Assembly: GCA_947173495.1 (NCBI GenBank)
Contig: CAMWFQ010000005.1
Coordinates: forward strand, 1-64,000
DNA from: an uncultured Lachnospiraceae bacterium
GTDB lineage: Bacteria; Bacillota; Clostridia; Lachnospirales; Lachnospiraceae
Length of the DNA: 64,000 nt
Direction: 5' to 3'
Below, piece after piece: positions 8,522 through 17,455 of this stretch. The position numbers and the translations under genes were made by a program. The notes below the pieces were generated by a model that worked only from the letters and a program-made list of their open reading frames with translations, ran no database searches and was not told where the DNA came from. Positions within the stretch are counted from its first letter, which is position 1, and the number at the start of each line of letters is the position of its first letter.

Positions 8522-9141
8522 AAAATATGATAAAAGATGCTGCCATCCTTTTATGTATTACCCTGTTTTCCGGATTGATTCTGGGACTGGTGTATCAGAT
8601 TACCAAGGAACCTATTGCGCTGGCAGAGGAAAGAGCAGCGCGGGAAGCTTATGGGGAAGTGTTTCCTTCCGCTGTGGATTTTAAACCATATGAAGAAAAG
8701 ATTCCGGAAGAAGGCGCGGAGCTGCCGGGCTGGAAAGAAGCCGGATTTGATAAGGTTACTGTTGAGAATGTGCTTTCCGCTCTGGACGGCGCAGGAGAGC
8801 CGATGGGCTGTGTGATCACGGTGACAACTCACGAAGGCTATGGCGGAGACATTACTCTGACAATGGGAATCGACAACAGTGGAACTCTGAACGGAATTTC
8901 GATTCTGAGTATTTCAGAGACGCCCGGACTGGGTATGCGGGCGGAGGAGGTACTTAAGCCTCAGTTTGCAGGAAAGAATGTGACGGAATTTACATATACC
9001 AAAACAGGAGCGGTTTCGGAAGACCAGGTTGATGCGATCAGCGGTGCAACGATAACAACCAATGCAGTGACCAATGCAGTCAATGGAGGGCTTTACTATT
9101 TTCAGACACAGTTAGGAGGGGGAGACAATGAAGCAGAATAG
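8518..9141 (+). CDS. rnfG: Rnf complex subunit RnfG (FMN-binding)
   Basis: Bitopic subunit with one N-terminal membrane helix (about 7-28) and an extracytoplasmic FMN-binding domain. The flavinylation motif DAISGATITT is at 172-181, T178 being the expected phosphoester-linked FMN residue and a target of ApbE. Length (207 residues) is usual. The start overlaps rnfD and the end overlaps rnfE by 14 bases, indicating coupled translation. Confidence 0.95.
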   Translation: MKNMIKDAAILLCITLFSGLILGLVYQITKEPIALAEERAAREAYGEVFPSAVDFKPYEEKIPEEGAELPGWKEAGFDKVTVENVLSALDGAGEPMGCVITVTTHEGYGGDITLTMGIDNSGTLNGISILSISETPGLGMRAEEVLKPQFAGKNVTEFTYTKTGAVSEDQVDAISGATITTNAVTNAVNGGLYYFQTQLGGGDNEAE

Positions 9142-9853
9142 TATATCAGAGCGGTTGTTGAACGGACTTGTCAGGGAAAATCCCACTTTTGTACTGATGC
9201 TGGGCATGTGCCCCACCCTTGCCGTTACAACGTCGGCGGTGAACGGGCTGGGAATGGGCCTTACCACCATGGTGGTTCTGGCTCTCAGTAATATGTTTAT
9301 ATCGCTGCTTCGAAAGATGATACCCGACAAGGTGCGTATCCCGGCTTTTATTGTGATTATAGCCTCCTTTGTGACGGTGGCGGAGCTTTTACTGAAAGCG
9401 TTCATTCCTTTTCTGTATGACGCGCTGGGACTTTATATTCCTTTGATCGTGGTAAACTGTATTATTTTAGGGCGGGCGGAAGCTTATGCATCCAAAAACA
9501 ATGTGATACTTTCCTTATTTGACGGAATCGGCATGGGCCTTGGATTTACCTGTGCTCTGACGATCATTGGCGCAATCAGGGAGCTGATAGGGGCCGGAAA
9601 GGTCTTTGGATTTTCTCTGATGCCGGAGAGTTATGTTCCCTGCAGTATTTTTGTGCTTGCACCCGGTGCGTTTTTTGTACTGGCAGCATTGACGGCCATC
9701 CAGAATAAGGTAAAGATTGCCGGAGAGAAAAAGGGAAAGGATATGTCTAAAATTCAGTCGGGATGCGGCGCAGACTGTATGAACTGCAGTGATACGGACT
9801 GCAGGATGCGAAGCGGCGGACAGGAGAGCAAAGAGGGGGAGAGCAATGATTAA
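9128..9853 (+). CDS. rnfE: Rnf complex subunit RnfE with cysteine-rich C-terminal tail
   Basis: Integral membrane subunit with about six helices; RnfA and RnfE are inverted-topology homologues that enclose an Fe-S site in the membrane. The core (about 1-195) shows the typical ENPTFVLMLGMCPTLAVT opening, whose cysteine is the membrane cluster ligand, and later NCIILGRAEA. After the last helix the protein continues for about 35 charged residues ending in a cluster of cysteines (CGADCMNCSDTDC), giving 241 residues where about 200 is usual. The tail could bind a metal or Fe-S centre on the cytoplasmic side. GGAGGGGG precedes the ATG inside rnfG. Confidence 0.94.
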   Translation: MKQNSISERLLNGLVRENPTFVLMLGMCPTLAVTTSAVNGLGMGLTTMVVLALSNMFISLLRKMIPDKVRIPAFIVIIASFVTVAELLLKAFIPFLYDALGLYIPLIVVNCIILGRAEAYASKNNVILSLFDGIGMGLGFTCALTIIGAIRELIGAGKVFGFSLMPESYVPCSIFVLAPGAFFVLAALTAIQNKVKIAGEKKGKDMSKIQSGCGADCMNCSDTDCRMRSGGQESKEGESND

Positions 9854-10424
9854 GGATTTGTTGATTATACTGATTTCATCATCATTGGTGAGCAATGTTG
9901 TATTAAGCCAGTTCCTGGGGTTATGCCCTTTCCTGGGAGTATCCAAAAAGACCGGAACTGCAGCCGGAATGGGAGCTGCGGTGATCTTTGTGATCACCCT
10001 TGCCTCCGCTGTGGCCGGTGCAATTTATCAATTTATACTGCTGCCTTTTGATCTTACTTATCTGCAGACCATAGTATTTATTCTGGTAATTGCCGCGCTG
10101 GTGCAGTTTGTGGAAATGTTTCTCAAGAAGTTCATGCAGCCGCTGTATCAGGCGCTTGGGGTTTATCTTCCGCTGATTACCACCAATTGTGCAGTGCTGG
10201 GAGTGGCTCTGACCAACGTGCAGAAAAAATACGGGATCCTCACAGGAATCGTCAATGGATTTGGGACGGCGCTTGGCTTTACCATTGCCATCATCATTCT
10301 GGCAGGGATCAGAGAAAAAATGGAATATAATGATATTCCGGAATCCTTTAAGGGAATGCCTGTGGTACTGCTTACAGCCGGACTGATGGCAATTGCCTTC
10401 TGTGGATTTTCAGGACTGCTCTAA
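9846..10424 (+). CDS. rnfA: Rnf complex subunit RnfA
   Basis: Integral membrane subunit paired with RnfE. The 192-residue product has the conserved start LIILISSSLVSNVVLSQFLGLCPFLGVSKK (cysteine in GLCPFLG) and TNCAVLGVAL in the second half, with six helices. I take the ATG at 9846, preceded by GGGGGAGAG and overlapping the end of rnfE; an in-frame upstream ATG at 9789 would add 19 polar residues absent from the family. Confidence 0.95.
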   Translation: MIKDLLIILISSSLVSNVVLSQFLGLCPFLGVSKKTGTAAGMGAAVIFVITLASAVAGAIYQFILLPFDLTYLQTIVFILVIAALVQFVEMFLKKFMQPLYQALGVYLPLITTNCAVLGVALTNVQKKYGILTGIVNGFGTALGFTIAIIILAGIREKMEYNDIPESFKGMPVVLLTAGLMAIAFCGFSGLL

Positions 10425-10435
10425 GGAGGAAGAAT

Positions 10436-11233
10436 ATGGAAATGACAGGTATTATGATATCAGTGGCTGTGGTTGGAGGTGTGGGACTGTTTATCGGTCT
10501 GTTTCTGGGAGTTGCGGCTATCTGGTTCAGGGTTCAGGTGGATGAGAAGGAGGAAGCTGTGCTGGCGGCACTGCCGGGCAACAATTGCGGAGGCTGCGGC
10601 TTTCCGGGCTGCAGTGGCCTGGCGTCTGCTATTGTTGAAGGAAAAGCGCCTGCCAATGCCTGCCCGGTGGGCGGGGAAAGCGTAGGAAAGACGATTGCAC
10701 AGATTATGGGAGTGGAAGCGCAGGAGAGCGTCAGGATGACTGCATTTGTACAGTGCAGAGGCGACTGCGATAAAACGACGCTTGATTATAATTATCAGGG
10801 AATTGAGGACTGCCGTATGCTTTCTTTTGTACCGGGAGGTGGTGCAAAGAGCTGTAATTACGGCTGTCTGGGGTTCGGAAGCTGTGTGGCGGCCTGCCCT
10901 TTTGATGCGATTCATGTTGAAAACGGTGTTGCAGTAGTGGATAAAGAAAAATGCAAGGCATGTGGAAAATGCGTGGAGGTATGTCCCAGACATCTGATTG
11001 CATTGATTCCGTATGATGCAAAATATGTGGTAGCCTGCAGCTCAAAAGATAAAGGACCGGTTACCATGAAGGGATGCGATGTGGGGTGTATTGGCTGTCA
11101 GCTCTGCAAAAGGAACTGTCCGGCGGATGCGGTGACAGTGGCTGATTTTAATGCAGCCATCGATTATGAAAAATGCGAGGGATGCGGCGCCTGCGCGGAG
11201 AAATGTCCCCGTAAATGTATTGTGACCCATTAA
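10436..11233 (+). CDS. rnfB: Rnf complex subunit RnfB (multi-cluster ferredoxin)
   Basis: Electron-input subunit: an N-terminal membrane helix (about 5-27) followed by cytoplasmic Fe-S domains in 265 residues. The first cluster motif is NNCGGCGFPGCSGL plus a downstream cysteine (NACPVGG). Four ferredoxin-type motifs follow (CNYGCLGFGSCVAACP, CKACGKCVEVCP, CDVGCIGCQLCKRNCP, CEGCGACAEKCP). It is the last gene of the operon, 11 bases after rnfA, with AAGGAGGAAG as ribosome binding site. Confidence 0.96.
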   Translation: MEMTGIMISVAVVGGVGLFIGLFLGVAAIWFRVQVDEKEEAVLAALPGNNCGGCGFPGCSGLASAIVEGKAPANACPVGGESVGKTIAQIMGVEAQESVRMTAFVQCRGDCDKTTLDYNYQGIEDCRMLSFVPGGGAKSCNYGCLGFGSCVAACPFDAIHVENGVAVVDKEKCKACGKCVEVCPRHLIALIPYDAKYVVACSSKDKGPVTMKGCDVGCIGCQLCKRNCPADAVTVADFNAAIDYEKCEGCGACAEKCPRKCIVTH

Positions 11234-11280
11234 GCCAGTATTGCCGGAGGGCAGATTTGGACGGAAAAAGGAGAAAAAAT

Positions 11281-12324
11281 ATGACAAAAAAGAGAGTAGA
11301 AGTGAGATTGGGGAGTACAGAGATTGTTGTCAACAAAAATGGGTTTGGCGCGCTTCCTGTTCAGAGAGTCGGTCTGGAAAAGGCGGTCGGGATTCTGAGA
11401 AAAGCCTATGACGGCGGGATCCGTTTTTTTGATACGGCAAGAGCCTACAGTGACAGCGAGGAAAAACTGGGGCATGCGTTTGGAGAGATCAGAGAGACTC
11501 TGTATATTGCCACCAAATCCGGCGCGGCGACAGGGGAGGCTATGAAGCGGGATCTGGAGAAAAGCCTGGAGATGCTCCGCACGGATTACATTGATATTTA
11601 TCAGTTCCACAATCCTTCCTTCTGTCCGAAACCGGGGGATGGGAGCGGTTTGTATGAAGCGGCAATGGAGGCAAAAAAAGAGGGAAAGATCCGTCATATA
11701 GGAATTACCAATCATCGTCTTTCGGTTGCCAGGGAGGCGATTGAGAGTGGACTGTATGAGACGCTTCAGTTCCCGTTCAGTTATCTTTCCTCTGAGCAGG
11801 AGGAGGAACTGGTAAAGGTATGTAAAAAGGCGGATATGGGATTTATCGCTATGAAAGCTCTTTCCGGAGGGCTGATCACCAATTCAGCTGCAGCGTATGT
11901 GCATATGGACCGGTTTGAGAATGTTCTGCCAATCTGGGGAATACAGAGGGAAGAAGAGCTGGATGAATTTCTGTCTTATATCGATCATCCACCGGTGATG
12001 ACACAGGAACTTCAGGAGGTGATAGAGAAGGACAGGGCGGAACTGGCAGGGGAATTCTGCAGAGGCTGTGGATATTGTATGCCTTGTCCTGCAGGGATCG
12101 AGATTAATAACTGTGCCAGAATGTCACTTTTGATCAGAAGATCTCCTTCTGCAAACTGGCTGACGGAAGCGGCACAGGAAAAGATGATGAAGATAGAGAA
12201 CTGCCTGCATTGTGGACAGTGTAAAAACAAGTGCCCTTACGGCCTTGATACGCCGGCCCTTCTTGCAAAAAATCTGGAAGATTACAAAAATGTCCTGGAA
12301 GGAAAGGTCTGCGTGACAGGCTGA
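11281..12324 (+). CDS. Aldo/keto reductase with C-terminal ferredoxin-type domain
   Basis: 347-residue fusion of an aldo/keto reductase barrel (about 20-245; FFDTARAYSDSEEKLG contains the catalytic Asp and Tyr, followed by YIATKS with the Lys) and a C-terminal region with two cysteine motifs, CRGCGYCMPCPAGI and CLHCGQCKNKCPYGL, that should bind two [4Fe-4S] clusters. This iron-sulfur AKR subgroup is common in Clostridia; substrates are mostly unknown. I use the ATG at 11281 (AAAAAGGAG upstream), giving MTKKRVEVRLG; upstream extension adds no conserved residues. It starts 47 bases after rnfB and may be read from the same transcript, suggesting a link to the ferredoxin or NADH pool. That link is inference. 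Confidence 0.85.
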   Translation: MTKKRVEVRLGSTEIVVNKNGFGALPVQRVGLEKAVGILRKAYDGGIRFFDTARAYSDSEEKLGHAFGEIRETLYIATKSGAATGEAMKRDLEKSLEMLRTDYIDIYQFHNPSFCPKPGDGSGLYEAAMEAKKEGKIRHIGITNHRLSVAREAIESGLYETLQFPFSYLSSEQEEELVKVCKKADMGFIAMKALSGGLITNSAAAYVHMDRFENVLPIWGIQREEELDEFLSYIDHPPVMTQELQEVIEKDRAELAGEFCRGCGYCMPCPAGIEINNCARMSLLIRRSPSANWLTEAAQEKMMKIENCLHCGQCKNKCPYGLDTPALLAKNLEDYKNVLEGKVCVTG

Positions 12325-12359
12325 AAGGAAACGCTTGTGAGAACTTGAAAAGTGAATTT

Positions 12360-13361
12360 TCAGAAATTCACATAAAAAATATCGCCGCCTTCTGTGACGA
12401 AGACTGCCTGTATGTCCGGGTGCTCTTTCAGCAGAGAGGCGGCCTTTTCATATCCCAGAATAAAGCACAGCGTGGAAAGGGCATCGCCATCCAGGGAGGC
12501 AGGACTTACGATTGTGACCTGGGAAAGGCCGCTTCGGACCGGATAACCTGTAGCGGTGGAGAGAATGTGATGATACTTTTTACCATTTTGTTCAAAAAAG
12601 CGTTCATAGTCTCCGGAGGAAACGACGCTTTTGTCGGAGATATCCAACGTAAGGAGGGGATTTCCCTGTCCGGCGGATGGATCCTGAATTCCGATGCGAA
12701 AGGGGGAACTGTCCGGTCTGTTCCCCACAGTAACCACATTTCCGCCCAGATAGATCAGAGCAGAGGAGATTTCCTGCGAAAGAAGATATTCTTTTATTTT
12801 ATCGCCGATAAAGCCTTTGGCAATGAAGCCGAGATCAATCTGAGCCTCCGGGTCTGTGAGTGTGACGCGATTCTGATTAATTTCAACACAGCTGTAGTCT
12901 ACATGTGACAAGGCCTGAGTAATATCGCCTTCATCAGGAATCTTTTCCGGGCTGGCGGAACCGAAATTCCATAGAAAAGACAGGGCGCCGATGGTGGGAT
13001 CTACTGCACCTTCAGATGATCTGGCGTAGGAAAGAGCAGCAGTAAGGATTTCCAGAGTATCTTCCGCCACAGAGGTGGGCGTTCCATTGCTGTGGTTGAG
13101 CTTCCAGATATCGCTTCCTTCGATGTAGGGACTGAGCAGCTGCTCATAGTGCGCTGCAAGTTCGATACATTGATCTGCCGCTGCCTGCGCCTCTTTTTCA
13201 TAAATCCGTACGGAGATAACCGTATCAAAATAAAAGCCGGACGCCTCGCTGAACGACTGTGCAGGGTAGGAGAGACTGCATCCGGAAAGGAGAAAAGTCC
13301 CGGAAATAAAAAGGATAAGGGTCAGGGATCGGATAAACCTGTGATGAAATAAAAAAAACAT
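12360..13361 (-). CDS. apbE: FAD:protein FMN transferase (ApbE lipoprotein)
   Basis: Exported lipoprotein that uses FAD to attach FMN covalently to threonines of Rnf subunits. The 333-residue product has a lipoprotein signal (ILFISGTFLLSGC, lipid on the Cys), then an ApbE domain with FDTVISVRIY, VDPTIGALSFLWNFG, the IDLGFIAKGFIGD segment, YLGGNVVTVG, SVVSSGDYERFF and the HHILSTATGYPV motif that binds Mg and FAD. I start at the ATG at 13361 with AGGAG 6 bases upstream. It converges on the AKR gene (35-base gap) and is near the rnf operon whose RnfD and RnfG carry flavinylation motifs, a functionally sensible neighbourhood. Confidence 0.93.
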   Translation of the reverse strand: MFFLFHHRFIRSLTLILFISGTFLLSGCSLSYPAQSFSEASGFYFDTVISVRIYEKEAQAAADQCIELAAHYEQLLSPYIEGSDIWKLNHSNGTPTSVAEDTLEILTAALSYARSSEGAVDPTIGALSFLWNFGSASPEKIPDEGDITQALSHVDYSCVEINQNRVTLTDPEAQIDLGFIAKGFIGDKIKEYLLSQEISSALIYLGGNVVTVGNRPDSSPFRIGIQDPSAGQGNPLLTLDISDKSVVSSGDYERFFEQNGKKYHHILSTATGYPVRSGLSQVTIVSPASLDGDALSTLCFILGYEKAASLLKEHPDIQAVFVTEGGDIFYVNF

Positions 13362-13416
13362 AAATACTCCTGTAAAAGATAGCGGAATCAGGGCGCGTAT
13401 CCGAAAATGTTGGATG

Positions 13417-13445
13417 TTGTAATAAAAACAGGTTTCGGTTATAAT
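13417..13445 (+). promoter_or_regulatory. Putative promoter of the GH25 gene
   Basis: TTGTAA at 13417-13422, 17-base spacer, TATAAT at 13440-13445, about 75 bases before the GH25 start, in the divergent gap with apbE. Confidence 0.6.
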
Positions 13446-13519
13446 AAGCAAAGCGCTTTAAGCATGTTACTATTATATGTTTTTATAAATGTTTTGAAAA
13501 GAGGAAGTGGTGAATTTAT

Positions 13520-14647
13520 ATGCGTATGCATGATGACTCAGATGAACGGGGAATGGGGACACCGGTGACCTATACAATCGTGGGGGTGTCGGTTTTTGTT
13601 CTGATTCTTCTTGCAGCAGTATTTATGAATAACACTGGACGGAGAAACACAAATTCCGCTGGAAAAGCCGTACAGACATCCCCTGCGCCAACTCCGGAGG
13701 AAGAGCCGGAGCAGGCGGCGGAAGGAGAGACAGACATTGAAACACTGTACAAACAAAATAAGCTCAGGTCCGAAGATCTGGATTTCTGGAACATGTATGA
13801 TGACGAACCTGTCATTCTGGCCACGCCGACTCCGAAGCCAACGCCAACGCCATCTCATGAACCTACAGACGAGGAGCTTGCAGCAGGCGGAGAGCATGTT
13901 AAAGTCACCTTAAGGGACGGGACAATAAAGTGGGTGGAGATCTCAGACCAGATTCCCCTCTACCCGTATGACTTCACAAATATCAGGATAACTGCCGGAA
14001 AAATGGAGTATTATCAGGATGGAGAGAAAAGCTCCTGTTTGGGTGTGGAGATATCCAAGGATAGCGGAAACGTTGATTTTGCCGCTTTAAAGGCTTCCGG
14101 AGTAGATTTTGTCATGATTAAAATCGGAAGCAGAGGATATGAGACAGGACTTCTCACACTGGATGAGAATTTTGAAAACAATATCAAAAAGGCCCAGGAT
14201 GCCGGTCTGGAAGTTGGGATTACTTTCTTTTCTCAGGCAGTCAGTGTGGACGAGGCTGTGGAAGAGGCGGAATTTGTAGCAGGCAACCTCACACCGTATA
14301 AAATCAATTATCCCATAGCGTTCGATATGGAATATATCGCCAATGATGAAGCCAGGATTGACTTTCTGGATGCAGATGGAAAAACGCAGATAGCGGAGGC
14401 ATTCTTATCCAGTGTGGAGAGGGAGGGATACCGCCCGATCCTTTATGGCAATAAAGACTGGCTGCTGGGGGAACTGGTTCCGGATAAACTGTTGAAAGAC
14501 TATGATGTGTGGCTGAACGATCAGTCTCCGGTGCCGGACTATCCTTATCAGTTCAGACTTTGGAAATATGCGGTGAAGCAGAAAATAAACGGGATAGAAA
14601 ATGAAACGGCTTATATTATAAGCTTTGTGGATTATACCCGCAAATAA
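13520..14647 (+). CDS. Membrane-anchored GH25 (lysozyme-like) glycosyl hydrolase
   Basis: 375 residues: short cytoplasmic N-terminus, membrane helix about 17-37, a disordered stalk with TPTPKPTPTPSHEPT, then a GH25 muramidase domain from about 170. GH25 enzymes cut the MurNAc-GlcNAc bond of peptidoglycan. Family motifs are LGVEISKDSGNVDF (the usual GIDVS has Glu for Asp), FVMIKIGSRGY, the catalytic-strand PIAFDMEYI with Asp and Glu retained, PILYGNKDWL and LWKYAV. The first conserved acidic residue is Glu rather than Asp, so activity should not be taken for granted. The ATG has GAGGAAG upstream. A terminator follows at 14712. Confidence 0.82.
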   Translation: MRMHDDSDERGMGTPVTYTIVGVSVFVLILLAAVFMNNTGRRNTNSAGKAVQTSPAPTPEEEPEQAAEGETDIETLYKQNKLRSEDLDFWNMYDDEPVILATPTPKPTPTPSHEPTDEELAAGGEHVKVTLRDGTIKWVEISDQIPLYPYDFTNIRITAGKMEYYQDGEKSSCLGVEISKDSGNVDFAALKASGVDFVMIKIGSRGYETGLLTLDENFENNIKKAQDAGLEVGITFFSQAVSVDEAVEEAEFVAGNLTPYKINYPIAFDMEYIANDEARIDFLDADGKTQIAEAFLSSVEREGYRPILYGNKDWLLGELVPDKLLKDYDVWLNDQSPVPDYPYQFRLWKYAVKQKINGIENETAYIISFVDYTRK

Positions 14648-14711
14648 TCAGAGGTATCAGATACCTTCAGGATAACGATTCGGAAAAAGTCAGATAAGAG
14701 GAACAGCAGAG

Positions 14712-14750
14712 AAAGGGTTACTCGCACAGCAGCGAGGAAGCCCTTTTTTT
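14712..14750 (+). terminator. Intrinsic terminator after the GH25 gene
   Basis: AAGGG-TT-CTCGC pairs with GCGAG-AAG-CCCTT around a short loop, followed by seven Ts (14744-14750). Confidence 0.85.
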
Positions 14751-14852
14751 GTGCAGGCCCACAAAAGGAAGTTTGCTGCTGAAGCAGCATGTGGGCCGCA
14801 CGACGAGCAGAGAGAAAATCTTCCCTGCTCGATGGAACAAGGCCCACAAAAG
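14751..14852 (+). repeat. Modules A and B of the palindromic repeat family
   Basis: Module A at 14751-14801 is a nested hairpin: outer stem GTGC.GGCCCACA with TGTGGGCC.GCAC, inner stem TGCTGCT/AGCAGCA. Module B follows at 14802-14833 (GAGCAG...CTGCTCGAT). A truncated A start (GGCCCACAAAAG) lies at 14841-14852. The rest up to 15075 is AT-rich with no gene that I can see. Confidence 0.75.
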
Positions 14853-15075
14853 TAGACGCAATTCAAACAAAAATCCTTTCCATAAAATAAATAATTTGAA
14901 ATAATTTGCCCCGTAATGAAAATTTTAGAAATATTTTTGGCAGTAACTGTATAAAATATTAAAGAACTATTACAAAAGTGTGAAAAAGAAAACGAATTTT
15001 ATTTTGCAGGTAAAGAACCGGACGGGCGTGCCTGCACATATAAACATTGTCTGAAACAAGGAAAGGATGTAGGAT

Positions 15076-15708
15076 ATGTATAGAAAATTTGTGATACAGA
15101 TGTTTCTGTGTAATCTGGTATTGATGACAGGATGGTTTTGTGTGAAGGAAGCGCAGCTTAATGCGCTGGCGGCTGCTCCTGCATTCAGAGCGGAAATGTC
15201 AGGAAGCATACCGTGTGCGGACCCCAGGGTGGACAGGTTTCACGGGACGCCCAAGAGGGCGGCATCTGGACAGAGAATCGTAGATTATACTGTTATAGAA
15301 AAAGAGTACAAGTATGACCTGGCCCAGGCGGATTATGAAGCCTTGCTGAAAATCGTACAGGCAGAGGCGGGAAATGAGGATGAAGAGGGGAAAATGCTGG
15401 TGGCAGGCGTGGTTTTGAACAGAGTGGACAACCGCCGTTTTCCGAATACGGTTACAGGAGTGGTCATGCAGCAGAAAGGGGGAAGCTATCAGTTTTCACC
15501 GGTTGCAAACGGAAACTATTATAAGGTGAAGGTCAGCCAGGATACCATTGATGCAGTGGAAAAGGTACTGAAAGGCGAAGATCTGACACAGGGAGCACTT
15601 TATTTTGTATCGAGAAAAAGTGCGGATCCTGAAAAAATGAAGTGGTTTGATGCTTCTCTGGTTAAACTGTTTGAGCATGGAGGCCATGAATTCTTTACAA
15701 ACAAGTGA
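15076..15708 (+). CDS. Cell wall hydrolase, SleB type
   Basis: 210-residue exported protein: signal-like hydrophobic N-terminus (about 5-24), linker, and a C-terminal Hydrolase_2 (SleB) domain from about 85 (LLKIVQAEAGNEDEEGKMLVAGVVLNRV, FPNTVTGVVMQ, YQFSPVANG, GALYFVSRKS). The conserved catalytic-region Glu is in QAEAGNE. SleB-type enzymes cut cortex peptidoglycan during germination, but many vegetative paralogues exist, so I do not give the gene symbol. Ribosome binding site AAGGAAAGGATG precedes the ATG. It is transcribed alone; thrC has its own promoter 7 bases after its stop. Confidence 0.85.
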   Translation: MYRKFVIQMFLCNLVLMTGWFCVKEAQLNALAAAPAFRAEMSGSIPCADPRVDRFHGTPKRAASGQRIVDYTVIEKEYKYDLAQADYEALLKIVQAEAGNEDEEGKMLVAGVVLNRVDNRRFPNTVTGVVMQQKGGSYQFSPVANGNYYKVKVSQDTIDAVEKVLKGEDLTQGALYFVSRKSADPEKMKWFDASLVKLFEHGGHEFFTNK

Positions 15709-15714
15709 TTTCCG

Positions 15715-15743
15715 TTGTCAAGGTTTGCAATGTATGATAAAAT
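15715..15743 (+). promoter_or_regulatory. Putative promoter of thrC
   Basis: TTGTCA at 15715-15720, 17-base spacer, TAAAAT at 15738-15743, 52 bases before the thrC ATG. Confidence 0.65.
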
Positions 15744-15795
15744 GGGAAACGGATTTTGGAAACAGATCTGTCAGTGAAGAACAAAGGAGCAGAAA

Positions 15796-17283
15796 ATGGA
15801 AATTTTATATAACAGTACAAGATCAAACAGAAATCCGGTCAGGGCATCGGAGGCAATTCTGAAAGGGCTCTCGGAGGATGGAGGATTATTTGTGCCGGAT
15901 AAGATTCCGGCGCTGGATAAATCCTTTGAGGAGCTTATGCAGATGAGTTATCAACAGGTGGCATATGAGGTGATGAAGCTTTTTCTGACGGATTTTACAG
16001 AGCAGGAGCTGAAAGCGTGCATTGCCAAAGCTTACGATGAAAAATTTGACACAAAGGAAATTGCGCCGGTGAAAACGGTGGAAGGGGTCCATTATCTGGA
16101 GCTGTTCCATGGAGCAACCATTGCTTTTAAAGATATGGCGTTGTCATTGCTTCCCCATTTGCTGACTACAGCAGCCAGGAAGAACCATGTGACCAATGAG
16201 ATCGTGATCCTCACAGCAACTTCCGGGGATACGGGAAAGGCCGCTCTGGCTGGTTTTTCGGATGTGGAAGGGACTCGCATTGTTGTATTTTATCCCAAAA
16301 ACGGAGTAAGTCCTGTACAGGAGCGTCAAATGGTTACGCAGAAGGGGGGAAATACATACGTAGTGGGTATTCATGGAAATTTTGATGATGCCCAGAGCGG
16401 AGTTAAAAAAATTTTTGGAGATAAAGAGCTTGCAGGATATATGGAGGAACGAGGGTTTCAGTTTTCCTCGGCAAATTCTATTAATATCGGACGTCTGGTG
16501 CCCCAGATCGTTTATTATGTATATGCTTATGTGCAGCTTCTTCAGAAAAAGAGCTTGAAAGAGTCGGAAAAGATGAATGTTGTGGTACCCACAGGAAATT
16601 TTGGAAATATTCTGGCTGCTTTTTATGCAAAACATATGGGGGTACCCATTGACAGGCTGATCTGCGCTTCCAATGAAAATAAAGTACTGTATGATTTTTT
16701 CCGATCAGGAACTTATGATAAGAACCGAGAATTTGTGCTGACCTCTTCGCCATCCATGGATATATTGATTTCAAGCAATCTGGAGAGGCTGATTTACCTG
16801 ATTGCCGGAAAGAACCCGGATCGGAATCGCGAGCTGATGGAAGCTCTTTCAAACAGGGGCGTATATACGATTACAGATGAGATGAAAGAGAAACTTATGG
16901 ATTTTTACGGGAATTATGCCAGTGAAGAAGAAACGGCGGAAGCGATCCGCGGGCTGTATGAGCGCACAGGATATGTGCTGGATCCCCACACGGCGGTTGC
17001 GTTAAGTGTCTATGAAAAATACCGGAACGAGACACAGGATCATACGCAGGCCTTGCTTGTGTCTACGGCAAGCCCGTTTAAGTTTACAAGAAGTGTCATG
17101 AAGGCGGTCGACAGCAGATATGCATCTGCAGAAGATTTTGCATTGACCGAAAAGCTCTCCGAAATAGCAGGAGTAGAGATTCCGGGGGCAATCAGTGAGA
17201 TCAGAAATGCGCCTGTACTCCACAGACATGAATGCGAGAAGGAGGAAATGAAGCAGACGGTAATGAATTTCCTGGGAATTTAA
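15796..17283 (+). CDS. thrC: Threonine synthase
   Basis: PLP enzyme converting O-phosphohomoserine to threonine. 495 residues with the N-terminal family signature (YNSTRSNRNPVRASEAILKGLSEDGGLFVP), the PLP lysine K112 in HGATIAFKDMAL, the ILTATSGDTGKAAL phosphate-binding segment, and VVPTGNFGNILAAFYAKHMG. Length fits the longer (yeast/E. coli-like) class. It is monocistronic by position, with its own promoter and a bidirectional terminator at 17337. No homoserine genes lie nearby. Confidence 0.95.
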   Translation: MEILYNSTRSNRNPVRASEAILKGLSEDGGLFVPDKIPALDKSFEELMQMSYQQVAYEVMKLFLTDFTEQELKACIAKAYDEKFDTKEIAPVKTVEGVHYLELFHGATIAFKDMALSLLPHLLTTAARKNHVTNEIVILTATSGDTGKAALAGFSDVEGTRIVVFYPKNGVSPVQERQMVTQKGGNTYVVGIHGNFDDAQSGVKKIFGDKELAGYMEERGFQFSSANSINIGRLVPQIVYYVYAYVQLLQKKSLKESEKMNVVVPTGNFGNILAAFYAKHMGVPIDRLICASNENKVLYDFFRSGTYDKNREFVLTSSPSMDILISSNLERLIYLIAGKNPDRNRELMEALSNRGVYTITDEMKEKLMDFYGNYASEEETAEAIRGLYERTGYVLDPHTAVALSVYEKYRNETQDHTQALLVSTASPFKFTRSVMKAVDSRYASAEDFALTEKLSEIAGVEIPGAISEIRNAPVLHRHECEKEEMKQTVMNFLGI

Positions 17284-17293
17284 TGGCAATGTT

Positions 17294-17330
17294 CTGCGTG
17301 GCAGCAATTTTCCATACACACCCCTGCGCA
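17294..17330 (+). repeat. Module D of the dispersed repeat family
   Basis: The 37-base stretch from CTGCGTGGCAGC to CCCCTGCGCA matches, with few changes, a stretch at 43953-43990 that is read as protein. It lies between the thrC stop and its terminator. Confidence 0.6.
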
Positions 17331-17336
17331 TAAGAA

Positions 17337-17367
17337 GAGAGGATGCCGCTTTGGAGGCATCCTCTTT
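17337..17367. terminator. Bidirectional terminator between thrC and gltA
   Basis: AGAGGATGCC pairs with GGCATCCTCT around an 8-base loop, with T-rich sequence on both strands, between converging genes. Confidence 0.85.
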
Positions 17368-17455
17368 GCGTGTCGGTCATATCAGGAAGCTTATATACAC
17401 AGCATCTCACAGGAAAAACCGGAACTATTTCCTGCACGGCCGAAAGGACATAAAT

